A DNA stretch of 64,000 nt from Streptomyces chromofuscus (GCF_015160875.1 NZ_CP063374.1:2108001-2172000); one strand, 5' to 3'; counted from the first letter of the stretch, positions 18,894 to 29,700 are shown. Notes: generated by a model from the letters alone, not told the origin. Program-made: numbers and translations.

Positions 18894-19544
18894 CTACGCC
18901 GGGCCGGTCCCGGTCGGGTCCTCGCCGCGGTCCAGGGCCTTCCAGAGGTCCTCGGGCCGGTCGGGGTCCACGGCCGCGGCGCTGCGGCGGGCGCGGGGGG
19001 CGCCGCCGCGCTCGTAGCGGCCGGACATCGCGGGCCACAGGTGGCCGTAGCGCAGGGCGAGCAGCCCGGCCAGCAGGATGAGGGCGCCGCCCACGGCCGC
19101 GGCGTACGGCCACGGGGTGTGGGTGAGGGCGGCCACGGTGGCGGAGGTGTCGCCGGAGGCCTGCGCGGCCTTCTCGTCGAGCGCGGAGCTGTCGGAGGCG
19201 CCGGCCAGGGCCGCGGCGACGGTGCCGGCACCGCACAGCGTGAGCAGCCCGGCCACGATGAGCCGGCCGGCCCGGCGCACGGCGAAGACGGCGACGAGCG
19301 CGGCCAAACCCACTATGGCGAGGGCGGCGGGGACGCCGGTGACGTCACTGCCCATGGCGGTCAGCGGGAAGGAGCCGCCGGCCACCGTCGCGGTGCCCTC
19401 CGACCACTGCTGACGGGTGGCCAGCAACGCCAGGGCCGCGCCGAGCGCACCGCTGAGCAGGGCCAGGGCGAGACTCAGGCGTCCGGCGCGCGCGGGTCCG
19501 GAGGCTTCGGGACGGGGGTGAGGAGCAGCAGTCACGTACTCCAC
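18894..19544 (-). CDS. trp-region conserved membrane protein (TIGR02234 type)
   Basis: 216 residues, about four membrane helices (near 22-42, 70-88, 93-112 and 145-164). It ends in a charged cytoplasmic tail that includes the motif PEDLWKALDRGEDPT. It matches the actinobacterial family found next to trpE and trpC, whose role in tryptophan metabolism is unproven. GTG codons at 19544 and 19535 are both possible starts. The gap to trpE is 51 bases, so cotranscription with hisI and trpE is likely. Confidence 0.8.
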   Translation of the reverse strand: MEYVTAAPHPRPEASGPARAGRLSLALALLSGALGAALALLATRQQWSEGTATVAGGSFPLTAMGSDVTGVPAALAIVGLAALVAVFAVRRAGRLIVAGLLTLCGAGTVAAALAGASDSSALDEKAAQASGDTSATVAALTHTPWPYAAAVGGALILLAGLLALRYGHLWPAMSGRYERGGAPRARRSAAAVDPDRPEDLWKALDRGEDPTGTGPA

Positions 19545-19595
19545 TATCGCCTGCCGTCGGAGTCAACAGTCACCCGGGTTCACGTGAGAAGCGCC

Positions 19596-21098
19596 CTATT
19601 GCGCCGGATCGTTCGTCTCCTGCGGTTCCAGCCGGTTCGCCGTGTGCACCGCGCGCAGGACCGCCGCCGCCTTGTTGCGGCACTCCGTGTCCTCGGCGAC
19701 CGGGTCGGAGTCGGCGACGATGCCGGCGCCCGCCTGCACGTACGCGGTGCCGTCGCGCAGCAGGGCGGTGCGGATGGCGATGGCGGTGTCGGAGTCGCCG
19801 GCGAAGTCGAGGTAGCCGACGCAGCCGCCGTACAACCCGCGCCGGGACGGCTCCAGTTCGTCGATGATCTGCATGGCGCGCGGCTTCGGCGCGCCGGAGA
19901 GGGTGCCCGCGGGGAAGCAGGCCGTCAGCACGTCGAACGCGGTGCGGCCGGCCGCGACCCGGCCGGTGACCGTGGAGACGATGTGCATCACGTGCGAGTA
20001 CCGCTCGACGGACATGAAGTCGACGACCTCCACCGAGCCGGGCTCGCAGACCCGTCCGAGGTCGTTGCGGCCGAGGTCGACCAGCATGAGGTGCTCGGCG
20101 CGCTCCTTGGGGTCGGCGAGCAGCTCCTCGGCCAGCGTCTGGTCCTCCTGCGGGGTGGCGCCCCGGGGCCGGGTGCCGGCGATGGGATGCACCATCGCCT
20201 GCCCGTCCTCGACCTTGACCAGCGCCTCGGGCGAGGAGCCGACGACGTCGAAGCCGTCGAAGCGGAGCAGGTACATGTACGGCGAGGGGTTGGTCGCCCG
20301 GAGCACCCGGTAGACGTCGAGCGCGCTCGCCGTGCAGGGCGTCTCGAACCGCTGCGACGGTACGACCTGGAAGGCCTCGCCGGCCCGGATGCGCTCCTTG
20401 ATGTCCTCGACGGCCGCCTGGAAGTCGGCGCCGCCCCACAGCGCGCTGTACTCCGGCAGCTCGGAGGGTGGCAGCACGGCGGGCGGCTGGGCCACCGCGC
20501 GCGTGAGGTCGGCCTCCATGGCGTCGAGGCGGGCCACGGCGTCCGCGTAAGCCTCGTCGACGCCGGTGTCGAGGTCGTTGTGGTTGATCGCGTTGGCGAT
20601 CAGCAGGACGGAGCCCTCCCAGTGGTCCATCACCGCGAGGTCGCTGGTCAGCAGCATGGTCAGCTCGGGCAGCCGCAGGTCGTCCCGCTCGCCGGGCCCG
20701 ATCTTCTCCAGGCGGCGGACGATGTCGTAGCCGAGGTAGCCGACCATGCCGCCGGTGAAGGGCGGCATGCCGTCCTGATGGGGCGTGTGCAGGGCCTCGA
20801 TGGTGGCGCGCAGGGCGGCCAGCGGGTCGCCGTCGACGGGCACGCCCACGGGGGGCTCGCCCAGCCAGTGCGCCCGGCCGTCCCGCTCGGTGAGCGTGGC
20901 GGCGCTGCGGACGCCCACGAACGAGTAGCGGGACCAGGAGCGGCCGTTCTCCGCGGACTCCAGCAGGAAGGTGCCGGGGCGTTCGGCGGCGAGCTTGCGG
21001 TACAGCCCGACCGGGGTGTCGCCGTCGGCCAGGAGCTTGCGGGTCACGGGGATGACGCGGCGGTCGGTGGCCAGCTTGCGGAACGTCTCGAGGTCCAT
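19596..21098 (-). CDS. trpE: Anthranilate synthase component I
   Basis: 500 residues. It makes anthranilate from chorismate using ammonia supplied by a TrpG partner that is not in this window. The N-terminal [16 protein letters not shown] carries the LLES element involved in tryptophan feedback inhibition. The chorismate-binding core shows [33 protein letters not shown] and [14 protein letters not shown]. The ATG at 21098 lies 11 bases after the hisI stop, so the two are one unit. There is no room for a trpL-type attenuator between them. Confidence 0.97.
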   Translation of the reverse strand: MDLETFRKLATDRRVIPVTRKLLADGDTPVGLYRKLAAERPGTFLLESAENGRSWSRYSFVGVRSAATLTERDGRAHWLGEPPVGVPVDGDPLAALRATIEALHTPHQDGMPPFTGGMVGYLGYDIVRRLEKIGPGERDDLRLPELTMLLTSDLAVMDHWEGSVLLIANAINHNDLDTGVDEAYADAVARLDAMEADLTRAVAQPPAVLPPSELPEYSALWGGADFQAAVEDIKERIRAGEAFQVVPSQRFETPCTASALDVYRVLRATNPSPYMYLLRFDGFDVVGSSPEALVKVEDGQAMVHPIAGTRPRGATPQEDQTLAEELLADPKERAEHLMLVDLGRNDLGRVCEPGSVEVVDFMSVERYSHVMHIVSTVTGRVAAGRTAFDVLTACFPAGTLSGAPKPRAMQIIDELEPSRRGLYGGCVGYLDFAGDSDTAIAIRTALLRDGTAYVQAGAGIVADSDPVAEDTECRNKAAAVLRAVHTANRLEPQETNDPAQ

Positions 21099-21109
21099 GG
21101 CGGCCGACC

Positions 21110-21475
21110 TTACTGACCCAGGGGCAGGACGTCGGAATCGAAGCAGGTGCGGGCGCCCGTGTGGCAGGCGGCGCCCACCTGGTCGACCTTGACGAGCACG
21201 GTGTCGGCGTCACAGTCCAGGGCGACGGACTTCACGTACTGGACGTGTCCCGAGGTGTCGCCCTTGACCCAGTACTCCTGGCGGCTGCGCGACCAGTACG
21301 TGCAGCGGCCCGTCGTCAGCGTGCGGTGCAGGGCCTCGTCGTCCATCCAGCCCAGCATCAGCACCTCACCGGTGTCGTACTGCTGGGCGATGGCGGGCAG
21401 GAGCCCGTCGGCGCTGCGCTTCAAGCGCGCGGCGATGTCGGGGGCGAGGCTGCTGGGGGGCGGGCTACTGGTCAT
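21110..21475 (-). CDS. hisI: Phosphoribosyl-AMP cyclohydrolase
   Basis: 121 residues, single-function HisI for the third step of histidine synthesis. It opens the purine ring of PR-AMP. Metal and active-site residues are in [13 protein letters not shown] and in CHTGARTCF, with [17 protein letters not shown] before them. ATG codons at 21475 and 21484 are both possible, and neither has a strong ribosome site. It is transcribed ahead of trpE, which puts a histidine gene and a tryptophan gene in one transcript. Confidence 0.95.
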   Translation of the reverse strand: MTSSPPPSSLAPDIAARLKRSADGLLPAIAQQYDTGEVLMLGWMDDEALHRTLTTGRCTYWSRSRQEYWVKGDTSGHVQYVKSVALDCDADTVLVKVDQVGAACHTGARTCFDSDVLPLGQ

Positions 21476-21557
21476 GGGTGCCATTGTGCCGCGCCGCACC
21501 GACGGTCCCGGGCGCCGTCCACTGTGCGGTACGAACACCCGGTCGTAGGCTTTCTGC

Positions 21558-22193
21558 ATGTCGACCTTTGCCAAGCGTGAACGGCTTCTTCTCGCCGACC
21601 TCTTGGAGACCGCCGGTCCGGAGGCGCCGACCCTGTGCGAGGGCTGGCTGACCCGTGACCTGGCCGCGCACGTGGTCGTGCGCGAGCGCCGTCCGGACGC
21701 CGCCGGCGGCGTGCTGATCAAGCAGCTCGCGCCCCGCCTGGAGAAGGTGATGGAGGAGTACGCGGCGAAGCCGTACGAGGAGCTGATCCAGCTCATCCGC
21801 ACCGGACCGCCCCGGTTCTCACCCTTCCAGCTCAAGCAGATCGACGAAGTGTCGAACACGATCGAGTTCTACGTCCACACCGAGGACGTGCGCCGCGCCC
21901 AGTCCGACTGGACGCGCCGCGAGCTCGACCCGGTCTTCCAGGACGCCCTGTGGTCCCGGCTGGAGCGCACCGCCCGGCTGATGGGCCGCGGCGTGCCCAC
22001 GGGCCTGGTGCTGCGCCGCCCCGACGGCCAGACGGCGGTCGCCCACCGCGGCACCCCGGTGGTCACGGTGACGGGTGAGCCGTCCGAGCTGCTGCTGTAC
22101 GTCTACGGCCGGCGCGACGCCGCCAAGGTGGACGTGGACGGCGACGCGGACGCCATCGCCAAACTGGACGAGGGCAGGCAGCTCGACATCTGA
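21558..22193 (+). CDS. TIGR03085-type DinB-fold metal-binding protein
   Basis: 211 residues, in the mycothiol-dependent maleylpyruvate isomerase/DinB superfamily, actinobacterial subgroup TIGR03085. The N-terminal half has [23 protein letters not shown], with the conserved His and Arg of that fold. [14 protein letters not shown] supplies further metal-ligand candidates. The substrate is unknown, possibly a thiol adduct. The start looks leaderless: TAGGCT ends 6 bases before the ATG. It is divergent from hisI and convergent with hisF. Confidence 0.8.
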   Translation: MSTFAKRERLLLADLLETAGPEAPTLCEGWLTRDLAAHVVVRERRPDAAGGVLIKQLAPRLEKVMEEYAAKPYEELIQLIRTGPPRFSPFQLKQIDEVSNTIEFYVHTEDVRRAQSDWTRRELDPVFQDALWSRLERTARLMGRGVPTGLVLRRPDGQTAVAHRGTPVVTVTGEPSELLLYVYGRRDAAKVDVDGDADAIAKLDEGRQLDI

Positions 22194-22215
22194 GGGCGGT
22201 GGCGGGGCAGCCGGG

Positions 22216-22971
22216 TCAGCGTACGGGGTGGCCCGCCGCGCGCAGCGTCGCCTTCACCTCGCCGATCCGCAGGTCGCCGAAGTGGAACACCGAGGCCGCG
22301 AGGACGGCGTCCGCGCCCGCCGCGACGGCCGGCGGGAAGTCGGCCAGCCGGCCCGCGCCGCCGGAGGCGATCACCGGCACGGTGACGTGCTTGCGGACGG
22401 CGGAGATCATCTCGAGGTCGTAGCCGTCCTTGGTGCCGTCCGCGTCCATCGAGTTGAGCAGGATCTCGCCGGCGCCCAGCTCGGCGGCCCGGTGCGCCCA
22501 CTCGACGGCGTCGATGCCGGTGCCCCGGCGACCGCCGTGGGTCGTCACCTCGAAGGAGCCCGAGTCGGTGCGGCGGGCGTCCACCGACAGCACCAGCACC
22601 TGCCGGCCGAACCGCTCGGCGATCTCCCGGATCAGGTCGGGGCGGGCGATGGCCGCCGTGTTGACGCCCACCTTGTCGGCGCCCGCGCGCAGCAGCCGGT
22701 CCACGTCCTCGGCCGTGCGCACGCCGCCGCCGACCGTCAGCGGGATGAACACCTGCTCGGCGGTGCGGCGCACCACGTCGTAGGTGGTCTCCCGGTTGCC
22801 GGAGGACGCGGTGATGTCCAGGAACGTCAGCTCGTCGGCGCCCTCGGCGTCGTACACCTTGGCCATCTCGACGGGGTCGCCCGCGTCGCGCAGGTTCTGG
22901 AAATTGACGCCCTTGACGACCCGGCCGTTGTCCACGTCCAGGCAGGGGATGACTCGGACCGCCAGGGTCAT
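22216..22971 (-). CDS. hisF: Imidazole glycerol phosphate synthase cyclase subunit
   Basis: 251 residues, beta/alpha barrel that uses ammonia from HisH to form IGP and AICAR. The catalytic Asp residues lie in [14 protein letters not shown] (Asp12) and in LSVDARR. Phosphate-binding VGGGVRT and ASGGAG are present. The ATG at 22971 is in an ATGA overlap with the ridA-like gene. It is the last gene of the his operon. Confidence 0.97.
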   Translation of the reverse strand: MTLAVRVIPCLDVDNGRVVKGVNFQNLRDAGDPVEMAKVYDAEGADELTFLDITASSGNRETTYDVVRRTAEQVFIPLTVGGGVRTAEDVDRLLRAGADKVGVNTAAIARPDLIREIAERFGRQVLVLSVDARRTDSGSFEVTTHGGRRGTGIDAVEWAHRAAELGAGEILLNSMDADGTKDGYDLEMISAVRKHVTVPVIASGGAGRLADFPPAVAAGADAVLAASVFHFGDLRIGEVKATLRAAGHPVR

Positions 22972-23372
22972 GACTGCTCGGCTCCTCTGCATGCCTCTAC
23001 TTCGACTTCGACCAGGATGCGCGGGTCCACGAAGCCCTCCACCACGAGGAGGGTGGACACCGGGCGCACCGTGCCGAAGAGTTCCTGGTGGGCCCGGCCC
23101 ACCTCGTCCACGTCCCGTTGATGCGTCAGGTACATCCGGGTGCGGATCACGGACCCCACACCGAGCCCGAACTCGGCGATCGCCTCGATGGCGCTGGTGA
23201 AGGCCACCTTGGCCTGCTCGTACGGGTCGCCCTCCCCGTACAGCACGCTGCCCTTGAAGGCCGTCGTGCCTCCCACCAGGATCCGGTCGCCCGCCGCTAC
23301 GGCGCGTGAGAAACCGAAGGACTCCTCCCAGGGACTTTCGCTCTGCACCCGCCGTACGGCATCGGACGTCAT
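22968..23372 (-). CDS. RidA-family (reactive imine deaminase-like) protein
   Basis: 134 residues of the YjgF/RidA family. Typical elements are [19 protein letters not shown], the [21 protein letters not shown] segment with the conserved Arg, and [25 protein letters not shown] at the C-terminus. RidA proteins hydrolyse enamine and imine by-products of PLP enzymes. The place between priA and hisF, coupled to hisF by ATGA, suggests a role linked to histidine or PRPP-derived intermediates. That link is inference. Confidence 0.88.
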   Translation of the reverse strand: MTSDAVRRVQSESPWEESFGFSRAVAAGDRILVGGTTAFKGSVLYGEGDPYEQAKVAFTSAIEAIAEFGLGVGSVIRTRMYLTHQRDVDEVGRAHQELFGTVRPVSTLLVVEGFVDPRILVEVEVEACRGAEQS

Positions 23373-23388
23373 GACACTGTGTCCTTCG

Positions 23389-24111
23389 TCAAGAGGTGGC
23401 CTCCAGGGCCTCTTCCAGGGTGAACGCCTTCGCGTACAGCGCCTTCCCGACGATCGCGCCCTCGACACCGAGCGGCGCGAGCTCGGCGATGGCCCGCAGG
23501 TCGTCCAGCGAGGAGACCCCGCCGGAGGCCACGACCGGGCGGTCGGTCGCCGCGCACACGTTCCTCAGCAGCTCCAGGTTGGGGCCCTGCAGGGTGCCGT
23601 CCTTGGCGATGTCGGTGACGACGTACCGGGCGCAGCCCTCCTTGTCGAGGCGCTCCAGCGTCTCGTAGAGGTCACCGCCGTCCCGGGTCCAGCCGCGTCC
23701 GCGCAGGGTCGTGCCGCGGACGTCGAGACCGACGGCGATCTTGTCGCCGTGCTCGGCGATGACCTGGGCGACCCACTCGGGGGTCTCCAGGGCCGCGGTG
23801 CCGAGGTTCACGCGGGTGCAGCCGGTGGCGAGGGCGGCGGCGAGGGTGTCGTCGTCGCGGATGCCGCCGGACAGCTCCACCTTGATGTCCATCGCCCTCG
23901 CGACCTCGGCGATCAGCGCGCGGTTGTCGCCGGTGCCGAAGGCGGCGTCCAGGTCGACCAGGTGCAGCCACTCGGCGCCCGCCCGCTGCCAGGTGAGGGC
24001 GGCCTCCAGGGGGGAGCCGTAGGAGGTCTCCGTGCCGGACTCGCCGTGCACGAGGCGGACGGCCTGGCCGTCGCGGACGTCGACGGCGGGGAGGAGTTCG
24101 AGCTTGGCCAT
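23389..24111 (-). CDS. priA: Bifunctional HisA/TrpF isomerase PriA
   Basis: 240 residues. In Streptomyces this barrel enzyme catalyses both the HisA reaction (ProFAR isomerisation) and the TrpF reaction (PRA isomerisation). Catalytic Asp11 is in [13 protein letters not shown], and Asp130 is in VGLDVRGT. No separate trpF is visible near the trp genes here, in line with the dual role. It is 4 bases downstream of hisH in the his operon. Confidence 0.95.
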   Translation of the reverse strand: MAKLELLPAVDVRDGQAVRLVHGESGTETSYGSPLEAALTWQRAGAEWLHLVDLDAAFGTGDNRALIAEVARAMDIKVELSGGIRDDDTLAAALATGCTRVNLGTAALETPEWVAQVIAEHGDKIAVGLDVRGTTLRGRGWTRDGGDLYETLERLDKEGCARYVVTDIAKDGTLQGPNLELLRNVCAATDRPVVASGGVSSLDDLRAIAELAPLGVEGAIVGKALYAKAFTLEEALEATS

Positions 24112-24115
24112 GTCT

Positions 24116-24763
24116 CTAGAGGGTTCCGATCCAGTTGGTGAGCAGCTGCGCGCCGGCGTCGCCGGACTTCTCGGGGTGGAACTGCGTCGCCCACAGGGCG
24201 CCGTTCTCCACGGCGGCCACGAACGGCTTGCCGTGCGTGGACCAGGTCACCTTGGGGGCGGTCATCGCCGGGTTGTGCGTCTCGAGCCTCCAGTCGTGGA
24301 CGGCGTAGGAGTGCACGAAGTAGAACCGCGCGTCGGCGTCCAGGCCGGCGAACAGCTCGGAGTCGGCCGGTGCCTCGACGGTGTTCCAGCCCATGTGGGG
24401 CACGATGTCGGCCTGCAGCGGCTCGACGGCCCCGGGCCACTCGTCGAGGCCGTCGGTCTCGACGCCGTGCTCGATGCCCCGGGCGAAGAGGATCTGCATG
24501 CCGACGCAGATGCCCATGACGGGGCGCCCGCCGGCCAGCCGCCGGTCGACGATCCAGTCGCCGCGCGCCTCCTTCAGACCCGTCATGCAGGCGGCGAAGG
24601 CGCCCACACCGGGCACCAGCAGGCCGTCCGCGTTCATGGCCCTGTCGAAGTCGCGGGTTATCTCGACGTCGGCGCCCACGCGCGCGAGGGCGCGTTCGGC
24701 CGACCTCACGTTGCCGAAGCCGTAGTCGAAGACCACGACGCTCTTGGCGGTGCTCAATTCCAC
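24116..24763 (-). CDS. hisH: Imidazole glycerol phosphate synthase glutaminase subunit
   Basis: 215 residues from the GTG at 24763. The class I glutaminase triad is Cys in GICVGMQ, with His and Glu in [22 protein letters not shown] at the N-terminus is the HisH signature. The GGAGGT ribosome site abuts the GTG and is better spaced for an in-frame TTG at 24757, so translation may start there. The gene start overlaps the end of the 54-residue membrane-protein gene by 10 bases. Confidence 0.95.
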   Translation of the reverse strand: MELSTAKSVVVFDYGFGNVRSAERALARVGADVEITRDFDRAMNADGLLVPGVGAFAACMTGLKEARGDWIVDRRLAGGRPVMGICVGMQILFARGIEHGVETDGLDEWPGAVEPLQADIVPHMGWNTVEAPADSELFAGLDADARFYFVHSYAVHDWRLETHNPAMTAPKVTWSTHGKPFVAAVENGALWATQFHPEKSGDAGAQLLTNWIGTL

Positions 24764-24918
24764 ACCTCCAGACGCAGGACGCCCGCGACCAGACACATCG
24801 CGGCACCGATGGACAGCAGCACGATGAGGCCCTTCGGCATCTGCTGCTTGGCGAAGGAGATGATGCCGCCGACCAGGAAGAGACCGACGACGATCAGCAG
24901 GGTGGAGATGCCGTTCAC
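24754..24918 (-). CDS. 54-residue membrane protein embedded in the his operon
   Basis: It starts at the GTG at 24918, which overlaps the hisB stop (GTGA), and its end overlaps hisH. Two hydrophobic helices (about 4-23 and 29-48) are joined by the short basic turn AKQQMPKG. There is no known domain. The tight overlaps on both sides show that it is translated in the operon rather than being spacer. Similar small frames occur at this place in other Streptomyces. The function is unknown. Confidence 0.75.
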   Translation of the reverse strand: MNGISTLLIVVGLFLVGGIISFAKQQMPKGLIVLLSIGAAMCLVAGVLRLEVWN

Positions 24919-25508
24919 AGCGCGCCCTTCGTGGAGGGCAGGATGCCGGCCGCGCGCGGGTCGCGCTCGGCGGCGTAGCGCAGTGCCCGCGCCAGCGCCT
25001 TGAACTGGCACTCCACGATGTGGTGCGCGTTGCGTCCGTACGGCACGTGCACGTGCAGCGCGATCTGCGCCTGGGCGACGAAGGACTCCAGGATGTGCCG
25101 GGTCATCGTCGTGTCGTACTCGCCGATCATCGGCGCCATGTTCTCCGGCTCGGTGTGCACCAGGTAGGGGCGGCCGGACAGGTCGACGGTGACCTGGGCG
25201 AGGGACTCGTCCAGCGGGACCGTGCAGTTGCCGAAGCGGTAGATGCCCACCTTGTCGCCGAGCGCCTGCTTGAAGGCGGCGCCCAGGGCGAGGGCGGTGT
25301 CCTCGATGGTGTGGTGCGAGTCGATGTGCAGGTCGCCCTCGGTCTTCACGGTCAGGTCGAACAGACCGTGCCGGCCGAGCTGGTCGAGCATGTGGTCGTA
25401 GAAGCCGACCCCGGTCGACACATCGACCTTGCCGGTGCCGTCGAGGTCGATCTCGACGAGGACCGACGTCTCCTTGGTCGTGCGCTGCACGCGTCCCACG
25501 CGGCTCAT
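24915..25508 (-). CDS. hisB: Imidazoleglycerol-phosphate dehydratase
   Basis: 197 residues, monofunctional HisB dehydratase without a fused phosphatase. Manganese-binding His/Glu motifs are [14 protein letters not shown] near residue 37, [16 protein letters not shown], and [19 protein letters not shown]. It lies between hisC and the small membrane protein. Its ATG at 25508 overlaps the hisC stop. Confidence 0.97.
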   Translation of the reverse strand: MSRVGRVQRTTKETSVLVEIDLDGTGKVDVSTGVGFYDHMLDQLGRHGLFDLTVKTEGDLHIDSHHTIEDTALALGAAFKQALGDKVGIYRFGNCTVPLDESLAQVTVDLSGRPYLVHTEPENMAPMIGEYDTTMTRHILESFVAQAQIALHVHVPYGRNAHHIVECQFKALARALRYAAERDPRAAGILPSTKGAL

Positions 25509-26611
25509 GAACTCTGCTCCTTCTTCAACTCACGGACCGCGTCGAGGAACGCGTCGTTCTCCTGGGGCGTCCCGGCGGTGACCCGCAGCCACCCCGGTAC
25601 CCCGTTGTCCCGGACCAGGACGCCCCGGTCGAGGATCTTCCGCCAGGCGTCGTGGGCGTCGGCGAACCGCCCGAACTGCACGAAGTTCGCGTCCGACTCG
25701 GTGACGTCGTAGCCGATCGCGCGCAGTTCGGCGACCAGCCGGTCCCGTTCGGTCTTCAGCTGCTCGACGTATCCGAGCAGCGTGTCGGTGTGCTCCAGGG
25801 CGGCCAGGGCGGTCGCCTGGGTGACGGCCGACAGGTGGTACGGCAGCCGTACGAGCTGGACGGCGTCGACGACGGCCGGGTCCGCCGCGAGATAGCCGAG
25901 GCGCAGGCCGGCCGCGCCGAAGGCCTTGGACATGGTCCGGGAGATCACCAGGTGCGGACGGCCCGCCAGCAGCGGCAGCAGCGAGTCGCCGTGGCTGAAC
26001 TCGACGTACGCCTCGTCCACGACCACCATCGACGGCTTCGCCGCCTGCGCGGCGTCGTACAGGGCCACCACCGTCTCGCGGGAGACCGCGTTGCCGGTGG
26101 GGTTGTTGGGGGTGGTGATGAAGACGACGTCGGGCCGGTGCTCGGCGATCGCGCGCTCGGCCGCGGCGGGATCGATGGTGAAGTCCTCGTTGCGGGGACC
26201 GGAGACCCAGCCGGTGCCCGTCCCGCGCGCGATCAGGCCGTGCATCGAGTACGACGGCTCGAAGCCGATGGCCGTACGGCCCGGTCCGCCGAACGTCTGG
26301 AGCAGCTGCTGGATGACCTCGTTGGAGCCGTTGGCCGCCCAGACGTGGGCCGGGCCGACCTCGTACCCGGACGTCTTCGTCAGGTACTCGGCGAGCCTGG
26401 TGCGCAGCTCGACGGCGTCGCGGTCCGGGTAGCGGTTGAGGTTGCGGGCCGCCGCACGCACCCGCTCGGCGATCCGTTCGACCAGCGGTTCGGGCAGCGG
26501 GTAGGGGTTCTCGTTGGTGTTCAGCCGTACGGGGACGTCCAGCTGGGGCGCGCCGTAGGGGGACTTGCCGCGCAGCTCGTCCCGTACGGGGAGGTCGTCG
26601 ATACCGGTCAC
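25505..26611 (-). CDS. hisC: Histidinol-phosphate aminotransferase
   Basis: 368 residues, class I/II PLP aminotransferase. The PLP lysine is in [28 protein letters not shown] near residue 29 and the PNNPTG motif are typical of HisC. The GTG at 26611 overlaps the hisD stop (GTGA) and fits the length of its homologues. An ATG at 26632 would lie further inside hisD with no ribosome site. Confidence 0.96.
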   Translation of the reverse strand: MTGIDDLPVRDELRGKSPYGAPQLDVPVRLNTNENPYPLPEPLVERIAERVRAAARNLNRYPDRDAVELRTRLAEYLTKTSGYEVGPAHVWAANGSNEVIQQLLQTFGGPGRTAIGFEPSYSMHGLIARGTGTGWVSGPRNEDFTIDPAAAERAIAEHRPDVVFITTPNNPTGNAVSRETVVALYDAAQAAKPSMVVVDEAYVEFSHGDSLLPLLAGRPHLVISRTMSKAFGAAGLRLGYLAADPAVVDAVQLVRLPYHLSAVTQATALAALEHTDTLLGYVEQLKTERDRLVAELRAIGYDVTESDANFVQFGRFADAHDAWRKILDRGVLVRDNGVPGWLRVTAGTPQENDAFLDAVRELKKEQSS

Positions 26612-27933
26612 TTGCTCTCGGGAACCTTCCATCCGAACCGCGCCTTGATCGCCGCGCCGTGCGCGGGCAGGTCCTCCGCCTCCGCCAGCGTCACGACGTG
26701 GTGCGCGACCTCGGCCAGCGCGTCCTTCGTGTAGTCGACGATGTGGATGCCGCGCAGGAAGGACTGCACGGACAGGCCCGAGGAGTGGCAGGCGCAGCCG
26801 CCGGTGGGCAGGACGTGGTTGGACCCGGCCGCGTAGTCGCCGAGCGAGACCGGCGCCCAGGGGCCGACGAAGACGGCGCCGGCGTTGCGCACCCGGTCGG
26901 CGACCGCGGCGGCGTCGGCCGTCTGGATCTCCAGGTGCTCGGCGCCGTACGCGTCGACCACCCGCAGTCCCTCGTCGATGCCGTCGACCAGGACGATCGC
27001 CGACTGCTTGCCCTTGAGGGCCGGCACGATCCGGTCGTCGATGTGCCTGGTGGCCGCGACCTGCGGCTCGAGTTCCTTCTCCACCGCGTCCGCGAGCTCG
27101 GTGGAGTCGGTGACCAGGACGGCCGCCGCCAGCGGGTCGTGCTCGGCCTGGCTGATCAGGTCGGAGGCGACGTGCACCGGGTCGGCACCGGCGTCGGCGA
27201 GGATCGCGATCTCGGTCGGGCCGGCCTCGGCGTCGATGCCGATCTTGCCGGTGAAGTAGCGCTTGGCGGCGGCGACCCAGATGTTGCCGGGGCCGGTGAC
27301 CATGTTGGCGGGCGGGCAGGACTCGGTGCCGTAGGCGAACATCGCCACGGCCGTGGCGCCACCGGCGGCGTACACCTCGTCGACGCCGAGCAGGGCGCAC
27401 GCGGCGAGGATCGTCGGGTGCGGCAGCCCGCCGAAGTCGGCCTGGGCCGGGGAGGCGAGCGCGATCGACTCGACGCCGGCCTCCTGTGCGGGCACGACGT
27501 TCATGACCACGGACGACGGGTAGACCGAGCGGCCGCCCGGCGCGTACAGCCCGACGCGCTCGACCGGCACCCACTTCTCGGTGACCGAGCCGCCGGGCAC
27601 GACCTGGGTGGTGTGGGTGGAGCGGCGCTGCTCGCGGTGGACGAGCCGGGCCCGCCGGATCGACTCCTCCAGGGCCGCGCGCACGGCCGGGTCGAGCTCC
27701 TGAAGCGCACGGGTCAGCGCCGCCGGCGGGACCCGGACCTGGTCGAGCTTGACACCGTCGAACTTCTCGGCGAAGTCGATCAGCGCCGCGTCGCCCCGAT
27801 GATGCACGGCCTCGCAGATCGGACGCACCTTCTCCAGGGCGGCCTGAACGTCGAATTCGGCTCGGGGCAGCAGGTCGCGCAGGGCGGGACCCTCCGGGAG
27901 GGCGTCGCCGCGCAGATCGATTCGGGAGATCAC
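26608..27933 (-). CDS. hisD: Histidinol dehydrogenase
   Basis: 441 residues, the last enzyme of histidine synthesis, NAD- and zinc-dependent. The signature [17 protein letters not shown], the DAEAGPTEI segment, AEHLEIQ and the C-terminal [10 protein letters not shown] are all present. The GTG at 27933 gives the length expected for the actinobacterial enzyme. It is the first gene of the his operon. An 8-bp inverted repeat about 40 bases upstream may be its operator. Confidence 0.97.
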   Translation of the reverse strand: MISRIDLRGDALPEGPALRDLLPRAEFDVQAALEKVRPICEAVHHRGDAALIDFAEKFDGVKLDQVRVPPAALTRALQELDPAVRAALEESIRRARLVHREQRRSTHTTQVVPGGSVTEKWVPVERVGLYAPGGRSVYPSSVVMNVVPAQEAGVESIALASPAQADFGGLPHPTILAACALLGVDEVYAAGGATAVAMFAYGTESCPPANMVTGPGNIWVAAAKRYFTGKIGIDAEAGPTEIAILADAGADPVHVASDLISQAEHDPLAAAVLVTDSTELADAVEKELEPQVAATRHIDDRIVPALKGKQSAIVLVDGIDEGLRVVDAYGAEHLEIQTADAAAVADRVRNAGAVFVGPWAPVSLGDYAAGSNHVLPTGGCACHSSGLSVQSFLRGIHIVDYTKDALAEVAHHVVTLAEAEDLPAHGAAIKARFGWKVPESK

Positions 27934-27973
27934 ACACCCAATTCTCGCAGACCCGGACGCGGCGCCGTCCGCG

Positions 27974-27992
27974 CGTATCAGTGGCTGATACG
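27974..27992. promoter_or_regulatory. Inverted repeat in the hisD divergent promoter region
   Basis: CGTATCAG-TGG-CTGATACG is a perfect 8-bp palindrome with a 3-base centre. It lies between hisD and the divergently transcribed membrane-protein gene. Its form fits a dimeric repressor operator. No regulator is known to me for this sequence. Confidence 0.4.
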
Positions 27993-28119
27993 AGACTCCG
28001 CTCACGCCGTGCGCCACCGGCCGGAACACCGTCCTCACGTTGCGCGTTCGGCGCGTCACTCAGCGGGCATGAACGGCAGTACGAAACCGATGAGTAGCCG
28101 GGGGGGGGAAGGGACCACC

Positions 28120-29700
28120 GTGACCGAGGGGGCCGGCATCCGGGACGGGGACCTGCCGGACGACCTGACCGCCGCCGAGGCGGGCATGTGGCAGGCCTTC
28201 CGCAACGGCAGCGTGTACGACCTGAGCAGCGGCGACACGGCCGTCGACGATCCGCACGGCGGCCATCCGTGGGGGCCGGAGCGGACCGTGCGGGCCCGCA
28301 CCGTGTGCTGGCTGCTGCTGGACGGGCCGCCCGCCCTCGCGGGCCGGGTGGCCTCACTGAAGCTCACCGGCATCCAGGTCAGCGGCAGCCTGGACCTCGC
28401 GGGCGGCACGGTCACGCCGTACGTCGAGCTGCGGAGCTGCCGCTTCGAGCGGGAGATCCTGCTGCCGGAGGCCCGGTTCACGACCGTGCGGCTGGTGAAC
28501 TGCTCGGTGCCGCGGCTGGAGGCGGCGCGCGTGCAGACCGAGGGCGATCTGCACCTGCCGCGCTGCCGGTTCCTGGGCGGCGTCCGGCTGACCGACGCGC
28601 AGATCGGCACCGACCTGCTGCTCAACCAGGCGGTGGTGTACCGGGACCGCACCGGCCGCTCGATCTCCGCGGACGGCATGACCGTCGGCCAGGACCTCCA
28701 GGCCGAGATGCTGGAGTCGCACGGCGAGCTGAGCCTGCGCAGCGCGAACGTGGGCGTCTCGCTCAGTCTGCGCGGGGCCCGGCTGCGCAACCCGTACACC
28801 CGGCTCGCGCTGAACGCCCCGCAGCTGACCGTCGAGCGCACGCTGTACCTCTCCCCGGCGGGCGTCGGCGGCCCGCAGCTCGCCGGGCGCACACCGCCGC
28901 GCGGGACGCGGATGCAGCACTTCGAGTGCCACGGCGGGGTGCGCCTCGACGACGGCCGGTTCGGGGACGCCGTCGACCTGGAACGCGCCCGGTTCGTCCT
29001 CACCGACGAGCAGGAGCTGTCGCTGCGCCGGGTGCAGGCGCCCGAGCTGCGCTTCCTCGGGGAGCGGCCGCAGCGCGGCAAGGTGGTGCTGTCCGGCGCG
29101 CGGGTCGTCAACCTGGTCGACCGGGCGAGCAGCTGGCCGGGCCCCGGCAATCTGCACATGCCGGGCTTCGCCTACGAGAACCTGGTGCCGCGGGGACCGT
29201 TCCCGCTGACCGAGCGGCTGGAGTGGGTGGCCGCCGCGACCGCCGAGTACCACCCGGAGCCGTACGAGCGTCTGGCCGCCGTGCTGCGGGCGAGCGGGGA
29301 GGACGAGGACGCGCGCGAGGTGCTGCTCGCCAAGCAGCGCCGCCGCCGGGAGACGCTGCCGCCGGCCGCCAAGCTCTGGGGGTACGCCCAGGACCTGACC
29401 GTGGCCTACGGGTACCGGCCGGGGCGGGCCGCGGTGTGGATGGCGGTGCTGTGGGCGGCCGGCTCGCTGGCGTTCGCGTACGCCGGACCGCCCCGCACCG
29501 GCGGCGGCCCGGTTCAGCCGCCGTGGAACCCGGCCCTGTTCGCCCTCGATCTGCTGCTGCCGGTGATCGACCTGGGTCAGGTGGGTGTGTGGCGCCTGGA
29601 CGGCGGCTGGCAGTGGCTGGCGGCCGCGCTGGTCCTGCTCGGCTGGGTCCTCGCCACGACGGTGGCGGCGGGGGCGACACGGCTGCTGCGGCGCGACTGA
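28120..29700 (+). CDS. Membrane protein with beta-helix-like repeats
   Basis: 526 residues from the GTG at 28120, which follows GGGAAGGGACCACC. In-frame ATG codons at 28069 and 28090 are alternatives. Residues of about 70-350 form irregular repeats of the type LxLxxxxIxGxLxLxxA ([34 protein letters not shown] and others), which suggests a right-handed beta-helix. A linker follows, then two membrane helices near the C-terminus. Homologues are labelled membrane-associated oxidoreductase, but I see no redox motif. The function is unknown. Confidence 0.7.
   Translation: MTEGAGIRDGDLPDDLTAAEAGMWQAFRNGSVYDLSSGDTAVDDPHGGHPWGPERTVRARTVCWLLLDGPPALAGRVASLKLTGIQVSGSLDLAGGTVTPYVELRSCRFEREILLPEARFTTVRLVNCSVPRLEAARVQTEGDLHLPRCRFLGGVRLTDAQIGTDLLLNQAVVYRDRTGRSISADGMTVGQDLQAEMLESHGELSLRSANVGVSLSLRGARLRNPYTRLALNAPQLTVERTLYLSPAGVGGPQLAGRTPPRGTRMQHFECHGGVRLDDGRFGDAVDLERARFVLTDEQELSLRRVQAPELRFLGERPQRGKVVLSGARVVNLVDRASSWPGPGNLHMPGFAYENLVPRGPFPLTERLEWVAAATAEYHPEPYERLAAVLRASGEDEDAREVLLAKQRRRRETLPPAAKLWGYAQDLTVAYGYRPGRAAVWMAVLWAAGSLAFAYAGPPRTGGGPVQPPWNPALFALDLLLPVIDLGQVGVWRLDGGWQWLAAALVLLGWVLATTVAAGATRLLRRD

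Noticed and set aside
21099..21109. A tryptophan leader-peptide attenuator before trpE
   Set aside because: Only 11 bases separate trpE from hisI, and I saw no short frame with consecutive Trp codons before the trp genes.
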